64,000 bases of DNA, from positions 3,410,001 to 3,474,000 of the forward strand of contig OZ244795.1 in NCBI GenBank assembly GCA_965219925.1. Direction: 5' to 3'. A program made the translations under genes and the position numbers. This document shows positions 8,272-16,549 of the stretch, piece by piece. The DNA is from Bin87 sp965219925 (GTDB lineage Bacteria; Chloroflexota; Dehalococcoidia; Lucifugimonadales; UBA3495). Each line of letters opens with the position of its first letter. Position 1 is the stretch's first letter. The notes under the pieces were generated by a model, which made no database searches, had not been told where the DNA came from, and worked only from the letters and a program-made list of their open reading frames with translations.

Positions 8272-8976
8272 TCACCCCACCCGCCGGGCTACTAGCAGGC
8301 CGTCCTCCCGGGTTACGCGCATGGCGAAGTTGTAGCGGTCTATTTCCAGGGCGAGGGATACGTCGCGGGGGTGGAACTGGGGTTGGGTTTCGTCGAAGAA
8401 TTTCTGCGTTGCGCCGCCGGCCATTATCAACTTTCGCAGGGCTTCGGGATCAGGGCTGCGGCCCTCCAGACGGTTACGCAGGTACAGGGCGCAGTGCTCG
8501 TCCTCGTCGGAACGGTCCGCGCCCTGGTCGCCCATCGCCAGTATCGTCACCCGGTCTGGCAAGGGGTCTTCCGCCAGCAGCGCCCGCGCCGTGGCTCCCG
8601 CCACCACAAACGAAGTTACGTAAATGGGATCGCACCCGGCGGCTCCGGCGGCGGCCGTGCCCACCGTGCCGGCCCTGGTTGACTGTACGACCGTCTTACC
8701 AGCAAAGTCCACGGACGATGCCTCGAAGGGTGAGTTGCCGTGGTCGAATCCGTCGGGACGGGCGCCGCCCACCTCGCCCATCAGGATGTCGGCGATGGCG
8801 GGGTTGCGCTGCCGGATGGCCAACGCCTCCTCGACTTCAGCGACCAGCGTGATGCGTTGGGCTCCCCGGTCGAAGGCGATGGCCGCCGTGGTGAAGGCGC
8901 GAAATACGTCGATAACCAACGCCGCGCCGCTGGCTTCCCGGGCGTCGCGGGAGAGACTTCCAATCCGGATTTCCAT
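8272..8976 (-). CDS. 2-phosphosulfolactate phosphatase family protein (ComB-like)
   Basis: A 234-residue ComB-family phosphatase. Characterised members remove phosphate from 2-phosphosulfolactate using Mg2+ in coenzyme M synthesis; bacterial homologues often have unproven substrates. Family motifs are VIDVFRAFTT (21-30), GEVGGARPDGFDHGNSP (67-83) and STRAGT (99-104), with GDQGADRSDED later supplying acidic residues. The length matches the family. The ATG at 8976 follows AAGGATAGACGT; the frame stays open upstream through a dispersed repeat but lacks family similarity there. It is probably cytoplasmic. No other coenzyme M genes are in view. Confidence 0.85.
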   Translation of the reverse strand: MEIRIGSLSRDAREASGAALVIDVFRAFTTAAIAFDRGAQRITLVAEVEEALAIRQRNPAIADILMGEVGGARPDGFDHGNSPFEASSVDFAGKTVVQSTRAGTVGTAAAGAAGCDPIYVTSFVVAGATARALLAEDPLPDRVTILAMGDQGADRSDEDEHCALYLRNRLEGRSPDPEALRKLIMAGGATQKFFDETQPQFHPRDVSLALEIDRYNFAMRVTREDGLLVARRVG

Positions 8977-8997
8977 ACGTCTATCCTTGCAGACCAA

Positions 8998-9068
8998 TGA
9001 TTTACCGGGATGAACAGGATAAACAGGATTTATCGATCCCCACCCTGTCCATCCTGTATATCGATGTA
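8998..9068. repeat. Inverted dispersed repeat between phosphatase and propeller genes
   Basis: GGGATGAACAGGATAAACAG (9007-9026) is followed by CCCTGTCCATCCTGTATATC (9041-9060), forming imperfect inverted arms built on the CAGGAT/ATCCTG motif. It relates to the repeat at 3722-3750. Confidence 0.5.
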
Positions 9069-9077
9069 AGTCAAAAA

Positions 9078-10025
9078 TCAGCCGGTTTTGACCAGCTTTT
9101 GCAGGGAGCGAACCTCGCGGGGTGGGTCGAGGTGCTGGCCGGTATGGGTCCACGACACTTCGGCAACGTAGATATTGCCAGCGGAATCGAGGCAGACGCC
9201 GTGGGGGGCGATAAACTGGCCGGCCGCTTCGCCTTCCGGCCCGTCGCCGACCCTGGCCTGCAAACGGCCTTCGGTATCGTACACGCTGACCCGCGGCCCC
9301 AGTCCGGTTGCCTGGTCGTTGGAACCGATGGCGGCGCCCAGCTCGCCAAGATAGACGAGTCCGGCATCCTGGTCGATGTACAAACCGCAGGGGCGGGCCA
9401 TATCCGTCCACTGGCCCAGGAAGTGGCCGTCGGAGTTAAACACCTGCACGCGGTGGTTTTCCCGGTCAGCCAGGTAGATCCGTCCGTTGCGGTCGGTTCC
9501 GATGTTGTGGGCGATGTTAAACTGGCCGGGGCCGTTGCCCGATTCGCCCCAGGAGAACAGCAGCTGTCCGTCGGGGCTGTATTTGTGGATGCGGGCGTTG
9601 CCGTAACCGTCGGAGACGAAGAAATCGCCATTGCGGGGATCGATGGCCACGTGAGTACAGCGGTTGAAGGGGTCGCCGGACATGAAGCCGGCCGGGTGTC
9701 CGCTGGTTCCCAAAGTGAGCAGCACGTCACCGTCGGTAGTGCACTTGCGGACGGTGTGGTCGCCGTCGTCGGTGCAGAAGATGTTGCCATCGGGCGACAT
9801 TGTGATGCCGTGAGCGCGGGGAAAGACGCCCTCGCCCCAGGACTTGATGAAGTTGCCGTCCTTGTCAAAAACCATCATGGGGTGGTCGCCGCGATTGAAG
9901 GCATAGACATTGTCGTTTTCATCGCAGCCGACGGCGGCCACCTCTTTGAATGCGAATCCAGCGGGAAGCTGGCCCCAACCCTCCTGCACTGCATAGGTGT
10001 ACTGACCTTCTCCGATACTAACCAT
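9078..10025 (-). CDS. NHL-repeat six-bladed beta-propeller protein
   Basis: A 315-residue protein made of NHL repeats. Repeating blades read, for example, HPMMVFDKDGNFIKSWG, ARIHKYSPDGQLLFSWG and HRVQVFNSDGHFLGQW, each followed by G-x-N-I/G-I-Y-x-A-D-type strands. It resembles the peptidyl-alpha-hydroxyglycine lyase-like propellers common in environmental bacteria, but catalytic metal residues cannot be confirmed by eye. No signal peptide is visible, so it is probably cytoplasmic. The ATG at 10025 follows AGGAGGGACACC, a strong ribosome site; the open frame upstream to 10223 is not family-like. The ligand or reaction is unknown. Confidence 0.8.
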   Translation of the reverse strand: MVSIGEGQYTYAVQEGWGQLPAGFAFKEVAAVGCDENDNVYAFNRGDHPMMVFDKDGNFIKSWGEGVFPRAHGITMSPDGNIFCTDDGDHTVRKCTTDGDVLLTLGTSGHPAGFMSGDPFNRCTHVAIDPRNGDFFVSDGYGNARIHKYSPDGQLLFSWGESGNGPGQFNIAHNIGTDRNGRIYLADRENHRVQVFNSDGHFLGQWTDMARPCGLYIDQDAGLVYLGELGAAIGSNDQATGLGPRVSVYDTEGRLQARVGDGPEGEAAGQFIAPHGVCLDSAGNIYVAEVSWTHTGQHLDPPREVRSLQKLVKTG

Positions 10026-10158
10026 GGTGTCCCTCCTGATTGGTGGATGTCGAATTGGCGGTAGTGTAACGACAGGATTGTAGCCCATTCTCTCGTTGAA
10101 AATGCGGGGGTGAGTGTTGAACTCACCCCCGTGGTGGAGTGTGACAGTTGGCCGGGAA

Positions 10159-11176
10159 TTATTCCGCTGCGTCGTCAACGCGATTGCGGGCGCGCCCAGG
10201 CCTCCAACGGAACCGGAGGGCAATGCCAGGCACGATTAACCCGGCGACCAGCAGCAGGCTGGGATCGACACTGTTGGACTCCGGGGCCAGGCTGTAGCTT
10301 GCACCGGGATCGGTATTTTGCTGCTGGGCTGGCGCCGCTTGCTGCTGTTGCGCGGGTTGCTGCTGCCCGGTTTGCTGCTGGGCCGCGGACGGAACCGGCG
10401 CGGGCGCGCCTTGCGCAACGTAGGGCTGGTTGGAACGCCGGAATGGGCTGCTGGCGCTGTTGGTTGCCGTTGGCGCCCGCGGTTACCCTGATGGGTACAT
10501 CGTGGGTGATATGGTGGAGGGTATCTTCGCCGGCATAATGCCACTCGATGCGTCCGGCGATGCGGGAAGAACCAGTTTGGTTGGGGTAGGCAGTGATCTG
10601 AATCAGCTCCTGCTGTGCCGTGTACACGTCATAAACCGCGTTGCAGACTCCGCTGCACCGCTCGGCGAATCCCTCGCCGTCCACCTCCCATACGGAGGGA
10701 ATTTCCAACAGGAGCCGCACCGTCATATTGGGCTTATTGAGAGCGTTGGTAACGGACAGGCTCAACTGCGCCTTGTCATCTACCGAGATGCTGCTGTGGC
10801 TGCTGTGCAGGTCGATGCAAGGCTCGCCAGGGCCGCAATTGATGAACGGAGTGGTGCCCGAATACGGCTGGGCCGGCTGCTTGGGCACGGCGGTAGGCAG
10901 GGGGGTGTAAGTGGGTGAGGTGGTTCAGTAGGTAGTGGCGTGTAGGTGGGCGCCGGCGTGTTGTGGGTTGCGGCGTCGCCGTGGGTTGCGGTGTGTCCGT
11001 AGGCTGCGGCCCCAGCGTGCTGGTGGCGGCGGCATCTCGGTTGGATCGTCCTGCGCGGACACGGTGTTCGTGGCCCCGGGCGTGATTGCCGACGCAAGCG
11101 CTATGGTTCCCACGACGAAGCCCACCATGGTCAACAACGACACATTTCGGCTGATTAGATGGTTGAAGTTATTCAC
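10159..11176 (-). pseudogene. Type I membrane protein with signal peptide, T/P- and Q-rich linkers, frameshifted
   Basis: The GTG at 11176 (AGGAG seven bases upstream) opens a signal peptide with core TMVGFVVGTIALASAI, followed near 11050 by a frame change into a Thr/Pro stalk. A further shift near 10900 enters an ectodomain (CGPGEPCIDLHSSHSSISVD, later NMTVRLLLEIPSVW and RIEWHY). A third shift near 10435 enters a Gln/Ala/Pro linker with QQQTGQQQPAQQQQ, then a transmembrane segment (SLLLVAGLIVPGIALRF) and a basic tail ending at 10159. The coherent architecture across three frames shows one damaged gene, or sequence errors. Function unknown; it shares its layout with the next gene. Confidence 0.65.
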
Positions 11177-11227
11177 GAAGTTTCTCCTGGGGATAGCATG
11201 AATGTCCGGCGACCAGAATATTTGACA

Positions 11228-12020
11228 TCAAGTCGCGCTGGACGGACTGTTGCGCCGTTGGCGCTCGATAGCGCGGGCGAGCTCATCATAGTCAATCGGA
11301 CTGCTGTTGACCGGGGATATCCTCCGCCGGCCGCCGCGCCGTACGACTAACATTAACACTACTGCCGCGAGCGCTATCGTTGCCGCCGCGGCCACCAATA
11401 GTCCCCAACCGGGGATTCCGCCACTGCCGCCCGGACCATTCTCCGTAATGGTCGTCGTCCCGCTGCCCGTCGGTGGTGCGCCGCCGTCAGGGTTGAACGG
11501 CGTTAGCGACCGCCACCGGTTCGGGAGTCGGTGAGGGCATGGGCGTGCTCGTGGCTGGTGGAAGGGTTACCGTGGGAGACACCAGTGCGTCCGAATTTGG
11601 CGAGAGGCCGATCACTTCCACATCTACGCGGAGGTTCTGGGGTTCGGGCGGCGGCTCGGGAGTCAGCGTGTTCATGGGGTCCGGGTTGTCCGGTTCGATG
11701 ACCTCCCACCCCCGCACGTTAATGCTCACAGTAATGAACGTGTCGTCTCCTCCCGCTATTTCGCCGCTGGTTCTGCTCAAATCGAGCCAACTCTGGTTGG
11801 TGGTAGCGTGCCAGTTGCAGGGTCGGTCGCCATACACGTTCGCCAGGTATATGTCAGCGTCGTACTTGGTGGGCCGGTACAGCTCGAAATCATAGCCGCC
11901 GGCCGGGCCGGTGAATTCAATGGGCTGACGCAGGTGCATAAGGAAATGGCAACCCTCGTCCCCTTGAGCATTCGAAGGCTGGCCATCCGTCAGCATCAAC
12001 GCAACCAGGACGATCCCCAA
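11228..12020 (-). pseudogene. Second type I membrane protein with a T/P-rich stalk, frameshifted before its anchor
   Basis: The first frame (11487-12020) gives a hydrophobic leader (GIVLVALMLTDGQPSNA), an ectodomain with paired cysteines (CHFLM, RPCNWH), and a Pro/Thr-rich stalk (LPPATSTPMPSPTPEP). It stops at 11487, but the next frame continues as GAPPTGSGTTTITENGPG, a transmembrane segment (GLLVAAAATIALAAVVLMLV) and a charged tail ending at 11228. One indel near 11480-11500 would join them. The start is a TTG at 12020 or an upstream ATG near 12057 after another indel. It lies 51 bp upstream of the similar gene on the same strand, so both were probably cotranscribed. Function unknown. Confidence 0.65.
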
Positions 12021-12166
12021 CGAGGCCAGCGCCTGGAGGCAAAACGGGGAATCATGGATGCTTCGTCCCGTGCCAATCGTGGAATGTAAATGGCGCGGAA
12101 TTCCCGAGACTCTCCCCTCTTTCTATGCTTATGTATATATTGTTAGCCGACAACCGGCCAAATGCC

Positions 12167-13396
12167 CAGGGCAATCGCGTTATAAATTGGTAGACTTGGC
12201 CAGGAATGCGAGTCCAGTGATGTGAAGGGGAGACGGGAGGAGTGATGAGAGAGGGGAAGGGCGCGTCTATTATGGATTATTTCGAGACGTTGGAGGACCC
12301 CAGGATCGACCGTTGCAAGCGGCACCAGCTGCTGGATATCATTGCAATTGCCATTTGCGCCGTCAGCTGCGGCGCCGATTCCTGGGTCTACATCGAATTG
12401 TTTGGCAAGAGCAAGGAGGAGTGGTTCCGCACTTTCCTGGAACTGCCCCACGGAGTTCCCTCCCACGACACCTTCGGCGACGTCTGCTCGCGGCTGGACC
12501 CGGAGCAGTTCCAGCAGTGCTTCATGGCCTGGACCCAGGCAGTGTCCGACCTGATCCCCGGGGAAGTAGTGGCCAGCGACGGCAAGACGGTACGGCGTTC
12601 CCACGACCGCAATGCGGGCCAGCGGGCCATCCACCTGGTCAGCGCCTGGGCCTCGGCCAACACGCTGACGCTGGGGCAGGTGAAGACCGCGGAGAAGTCC
12701 AACGAAATCACCGCCATCCCCCAGTTGCTGCCAATGCTGGAACTGCCGGGGTGCAACGTCACTATCGACGCCATGGGCTGCCAGCAGGAGATCGCCCAGG
12801 GGATTCTGGATCGGGGAGCCGGCTACGTGCTGGCGCTGAGGGAGAACCAGGGTCAACTGCATGAAGACGTGCGAGACCGGTTCCAGGGAGCGGAGGAGTT
12901 CGGCTTCGAGGGAGTGCCCCACGACTACGCCACCACCCTGAACAAAGACCACGGCCGGATAGAACGTCGGGAGTGCTGGACAATCAGCGACCCAGCTTGC
13001 CTGGAGTACCTGAGCGCCGGGCAGGACTGGCCCAGCCTGCGCTCGGTGGTCAAGGTGGTGGGCCGGCGGGATACGCCGGAAGGGACCACGGTACAGCCCC
13101 GGTACTACATCAGCAGCTTGGATGCCCGGGCGGAGCGCCTGCTGGGGGTGGTGCGCACTCACTGGAGCATTGAGAATTCGTTGCATTGGAGTCTGGATGT
13201 GACCTTTGGCGAAGACCGGTGCCGGATCCGCAAGGACCACGCTCCGCAGAACATGGCGACGCTGCGGCAGGTTTCGCATAATCTGCTCAATAACGGAACG
13301 AGCCGGCAGGTGGGCATCCAGGGGAAACGCCTCCAGGCCGGCTGGAAGGAGGACTACCTGCTGAAAGTCCTACGCAGCTAAAACGCGATTGCCCTG
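12167..13396 (+). mobile_element. ISAs1-family insertion sequence, structurally complete
   Basis: A 1230-bp element with perfect 15-bp inverted ends: CAGGGCAATCGCGTT (12167-12181) and AACGCGATTGCCCTG (13382-13396). It carries one intact transposase. Flanks do not show a matching 8-10 bp target duplication (GCCAAATGCC left, TGAAGTCCGC right), so one side was probably deleted or recombined after insertion. It truncates the TIR-like gene on its right. Confidence 0.9.
12242..13381 (+). CDS. ISAs1-family transposase
   Basis: A 379-residue DDE transposase of the ISAs1 (H-repeat-associated) family, catalysing element excision and insertion. Visible family blocks are DYFETLEDPRIDRCKRHQLL near the start, VVASDGKTVRRSHD (first Asp), TIDAMGCQQEIA (second Asp) and HWSIENSLHWSLDVTFGED (Glu block). 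GGGAGACGGGAGGAGTG precedes the ATG. It is the only transposase in the window without a visible lesion, so this element may still be active and is probably a recent arrival compared with its neighbours. Confidence 0.95.
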   Translation: MMREGKGASIMDYFETLEDPRIDRCKRHQLLDIIAIAICAVSCGADSWVYIELFGKSKEEWFRTFLELPHGVPSHDTFGDVCSRLDPEQFQQCFMAWTQAVSDLIPGEVVASDGKTVRRSHDRNAGQRAIHLVSAWASANTLTLGQVKTAEKSNEITAIPQLLPMLELPGCNVTIDAMGCQQEIAQGILDRGAGYVLALRENQGQLHEDVRDRFQGAEEFGFEGVPHDYATTLNKDHGRIERRECWTISDPACLEYLSAGQDWPSLRSVVKVVGRRDTPEGTTVQPRYYISSLDARAERLLGVVRTHWSIENSLHWSLDVTFGEDRCRIRKDHAPQNMATLRQVSHNLLNNGTSRQVGIQGKRLQAGWKEDYLLKVLRS

Positions 13397-14108
13397 TGAA
13401 GTCCGCAACCAAGAAGCGTGAACGGTTGATCTGGGCGATTATTTCGTCGTCGATATAGTCCACGTCCTGTTTCCGATCAATTCGCAATGGCGCATAGCCA
13501 GCGTCTCTAATCCCGCTAGCGATGCCGTTTTCGTACACGTCTTCCATCTCGTCGTCGAACCACATCGCGACAAATACTTGCTGAAGATCAGTTTGAGATG
13601 AAACCTTTTCGATCCGATTGTACCCATCTACTTGGACTACCACGCCGCCTTCGGAGTCTTCGATCCAACCTGCTTTTGCTAGGTAACTAACAAGAAAAGA
13701 GGTTTCCTCGGGATTGACCGATTCCGACCACGCTAACATCTGTGGATGGATATTCTTCGGATCGACCGCCTGACCTATGGTAGGCGACACGCTGGCAAGA
13801 AAACGAAGCAGCCGATCTGCTCTCTGTGATGGACGCAAGGCTTCCTTGGATTCAGCCTGTTCGATCATATCCTTCGTCACTAGAGGTCTCGGATGTCCGC
13901 CCGAGCGCGCATCTATCAACAAGGTTGTCAACCGTACTTTTACTCCTTCAGTTGCGATACTGACGGCATCAGCCGTGGGTTCATCGAGCAGATAAATCCC
14001 ATCAGCCCTGGGAGAATCAACGAGTATTGCCCGACCGGTGTTGCCCTGAATCTCTACCCCAGCCTCGTAATCAGGCCATATCCGACAACGTGCATTCTGC
14101 ATTGCCAT
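13397..14108 (-). pseudogene. TIR-like/nucleoside 2-deoxyribosyltransferase-fold protein, 3' end lost to ISAs1
   Basis: The N-terminal part (from Met at 14108) has CRIWPDYEAGVEI and RAILVDSPRADGIYLL, a zinc-ribbon-like lead-in common in environmental proteins with this fold. After a helical linker, VFVAMWFDDEMEDVYENGI, then APLRIDRKQDVDYIDDEI and SRFLVADFT form the first half of a TIR-like/nucleoside deoxyribosyltransferase fold. The coding sequence is cut at 13396 by the ISAs1 right end, so the second half (normally N-x-Y-x-E-x-G) is missing, and no remainder is found left of the element. Related proteins act in nucleotide metabolism or antiviral signalling; the role here is not determinable. 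Confidence 0.65.
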
Positions 14109-14207
14109 CTCCGTAGCAGTCCCAGGCTGTAACGCACATCCGCGGACGTTGTTGCCGTTCCATAAGGTGCCCGTAGAAGCCATCACTCGGACACCTGTCG
14201 AAGGTCA

Positions 14208-15842
14208 GGGAAAATGTCCCGTTAAGTGTTCAGCGAAAATGTCACTCGATTATGTTGCTATGGTATCCGATGTTGACGAAATGGGAACGGTCCGTGAGCG
14301 CCGTTTCGGAGGTCCTCCGGCCTCCAGATAACTCCTGATGATGGATCTGTGGATCCCCAACTCCCGTTCGATGGCCCGCAGCGACATGCCCTTGCGCCTG
14401 GCTTTCTGGACTGCCTTCCATCGCTCCCGCTGAAGGAAGGTAGGCTTGCGCGGAGCGACGGCTGCGGCTGACGCGGCAGTAGGCTCACCATCTATGACCC
14501 CCACTTGATCGGCCTCGTGTTCCTGGCTTGAGGCCAGGGGAGCCAGGTACGCTGGACAGCGTTCATCCCAGTGGTTCACCCCGATGGATGCGGCGGGAGG
14601 ATCTGAGGAAGGCGGATGACCGTTGCGGAGAAATACCGGACCTGGCGGGGCTTCCTGTGCAGCGGCGATGCGTCCCTCGTGGCGTACGCTGAGTTGGCCA
14701 TCCAGCCCCTCCAGGACTTCCACCGTCGCCCCAGCATAGCTGGGGCGTTCCGGCGTCGGCAGCAGCTGGAGTGTGCGCAACTGGAACCGCACCGTGTTGT
14801 CCCTGGCCACCTTCCGGCGGTGCTTGAAGCACAGGACCTGTTCCAAGCACAGCTCTGGTGCAGTGGCCGGAACGCTGGCTCGGCGCACTGTGGGGGAACG
14901 CCGAATCGCCGGTTGAACCGAGGCACAAACTCATGGAGCACAGCCTGCGCCTGCTCCAGAGTGGTTGCCCCAGCCAGCCGCAGTTCGGCGACCAACCGGT
15001 CCTGAAAGGTGCCCGCCGTTCGCTCCACACGCCCCTTGGCCTGGGGCGGCTGGGCGAAGATCATCTGGATCTCCAGCTCATCCATGGCCCGGCTGAACTG
15101 GGTAGGTGCTGAGGGGAGGCCGGATCCCGGCGTATGCTTGAACACTGCGTGGCAATCAGTGTAGAGGGCCACGGGCACGCCGCGACGCTCCACCAAGGCG
15201 CGGATCAGCAGGAAGTAGCTGCCAGCGTCCTCATGCTCACAGAACCAGTCGCTCACCACCTGGCCGGTAGCATCGTCCACCGCGATCAGCAGCGTGAACG
15301 GCGGGGCCAGGTCCCCCAACCAAGGGTGATAGCTCCCGTCCATCTGGATCAGCATTCCCTCCCGTGGCATCCGTTGCCGACGGACTCGATGTTTGGGTGG
15401 TCGGCGTCGCCGAGGACTGCTCAGTCCAGCGGCCAGCAAGACCCGTCGCAGGGTGGTCCTGCCCATGTGGATGCCCTCCCGTTCCCCCAGCAGCTCCGCC
15501 AGATGGGTATGGTTGACGCCAGCGTACCGGGTGCGGGCCAGATGCGCCACCTCGGCGACCAGCGCCTCTGGCGTGGCGTTGACGGGTCGGCAACCGCGGT
15601 GGCCGTGGGCCAAAGCCGCCGCCCCGCGTTCACGGTAGGCCACCAGGATGCGGCGGGTGTGGCGGTAAGTTACTCCCATCAACTCGGCTGCCTGGTCCAA
15701 GGTCATGTGCTCTTCTGCCAGGCTGTTGAGAACCTGAAGTCTGCTTTGTTCTTTTGGGGTCAATGTCACATTCTCCATATCGCTGGCCAGTTAGTCGGGA
15801 TCTTTTCGCTGGACGTCGACACCCGCGCGGGACATTTTCTCT
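14208..15842 (-). mobile_element. Integrase-type (ISNCY/IS481-like) insertion sequence, decayed
   Basis: The ends are related inverted repeats: GGGAAAATGTCCCG...CAGCGAAAATG on the left and, reversed, GAGAAAATGTCCCG...CAGCGAAAAGATC on the right. The single leftward transposase is frameshifted. The element sits between the truncated TIR-like gene and an IS5-type remnant, which it appears to have cut. Confidence 0.7.
14250..15778 (-). pseudogene. Integrase-core transposase, frameshifted
   Basis: The first frame from ATG 15778 encodes an N-terminal helix-turn-helix (QAAELMGVTYRHTRRILVAY) and the DDE integrase core, with Asp in LIQMDGSYHPW, Asp in ALYTDCHAVF and Glu in KGRVERTAGTFQDR. Near 14870 the frame changes, and the C-terminal part continues as CLEQVLCFKHRRKVARDNTV, ending with a second helix-turn-helix-like stretch (MSLRAIERELGIHRSIIRSY) at 14250. 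Together they would make a transposase of about 500 residues. One indel inactivates it unless a natural frameshift is used, for which no slippery site is evident. Confidence 0.8.
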
Positions 15843-15854
15843 CCGTCCTTTATA

Positions 15855-16204
15855 GTGGTTCATGCCGCCAACATTCAAGACCGGGACGGCGCCAAGCTAG
15901 TGTTGGTCAAGCTGTTGGGCCGGTTTCCTCGGTTGCGGCTGATCTGGGCCGATGCCGGTTACGCGGGCCGATTGGTGGACTGGGTTTGGGACACCGGTGG
16001 TTGGTTGCTGGAGTGGTGCGGCGTAACCCGGATAGCCACCGCTTCGAGGTGTTGCCGCGGCGGTGGGTGGTGGAGCTCACCCTGGGGTGGCTGAGCCAAT
16101 GCCGACGATTAAGCAAGGACTACGAGGAGCGGACGGAGAGTAGCGAAGCCCGGGTGCACATCGCCATAATCCACTTGATGCTCAAGCGCCTCCAACCAGC
16201 TTGA
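15855..16204 (+). pseudogene. IS5-family transposase, C-terminal remnant
   Basis: It begins abruptly at the edge of the preceding element with VVHAANIQDRDGAK, then LIWADAGYAGRLVDWV. After a frameshift near 16010 it continues as HRFEVLPRRWVVELTLGWLS, CRRLSKDYEE and IAIIHLMLKRL, the standard C-terminal block of IS5-type DDE transposases. Only about the last 115 residues survive. Confidence 0.85.
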
Positions 16205-16206
16205 AA

Positions 16207-16506
16207 TCATTTGTCACACACCCTCTGAGAGATGTTGAGTTGGTCCAGCAGTTCCCACACCGTGTCCCGGTTGAGCTTCACCCTGGGGGGCGCGGGACGC
16301 TTGCGCCTCATCTCCCCTGCTTCCTCCCCCGGCGGGCGCCGCCGGATGTGTTGGTTGAGCGCCAGGAGCGCCTCCGGCGAGGACGCGGCCAGGGAGAGCC
16401 TCGTTGGCTCGGGGCGGCGGGAGCCGACTCTGCATGTCCGCAGGTCCGGCCCTTTTTGTTGCCCGCTTACCTCGCTGAAAGACTCGGAACCGGCGGCGCG
16501 ACCCAC
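16207..16506 (-). pseudogene. Unidentified short fragment downstream of the giant surface-protein gene
   Basis: About 100 codons end in KLNRDTVWELLDQLNISQRV and contain SLAASSPEALLALNQHIRRR. It may be the tail of a transposase, but no diagnostic motif is seen. It lies between an IS5 remnant and the 3' end of the Ig-like protein, among debris. Low certainty that it was ever an independent gene. Confidence 0.25.
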
Positions 16507-16549
16507 CAGGAGCGTCAGACGCCTCCGGCGGGTGCGCTGTCGCTCTGTT

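Noticed and set aside
13287..13396. C-terminal continuation of the TIR-like protein (SCVGLSAGSPPSS...)
   Set aside because: From 13396 leftward the sequence is the ISAs1 inverted repeat and transposase antisense, so these codons are not native.
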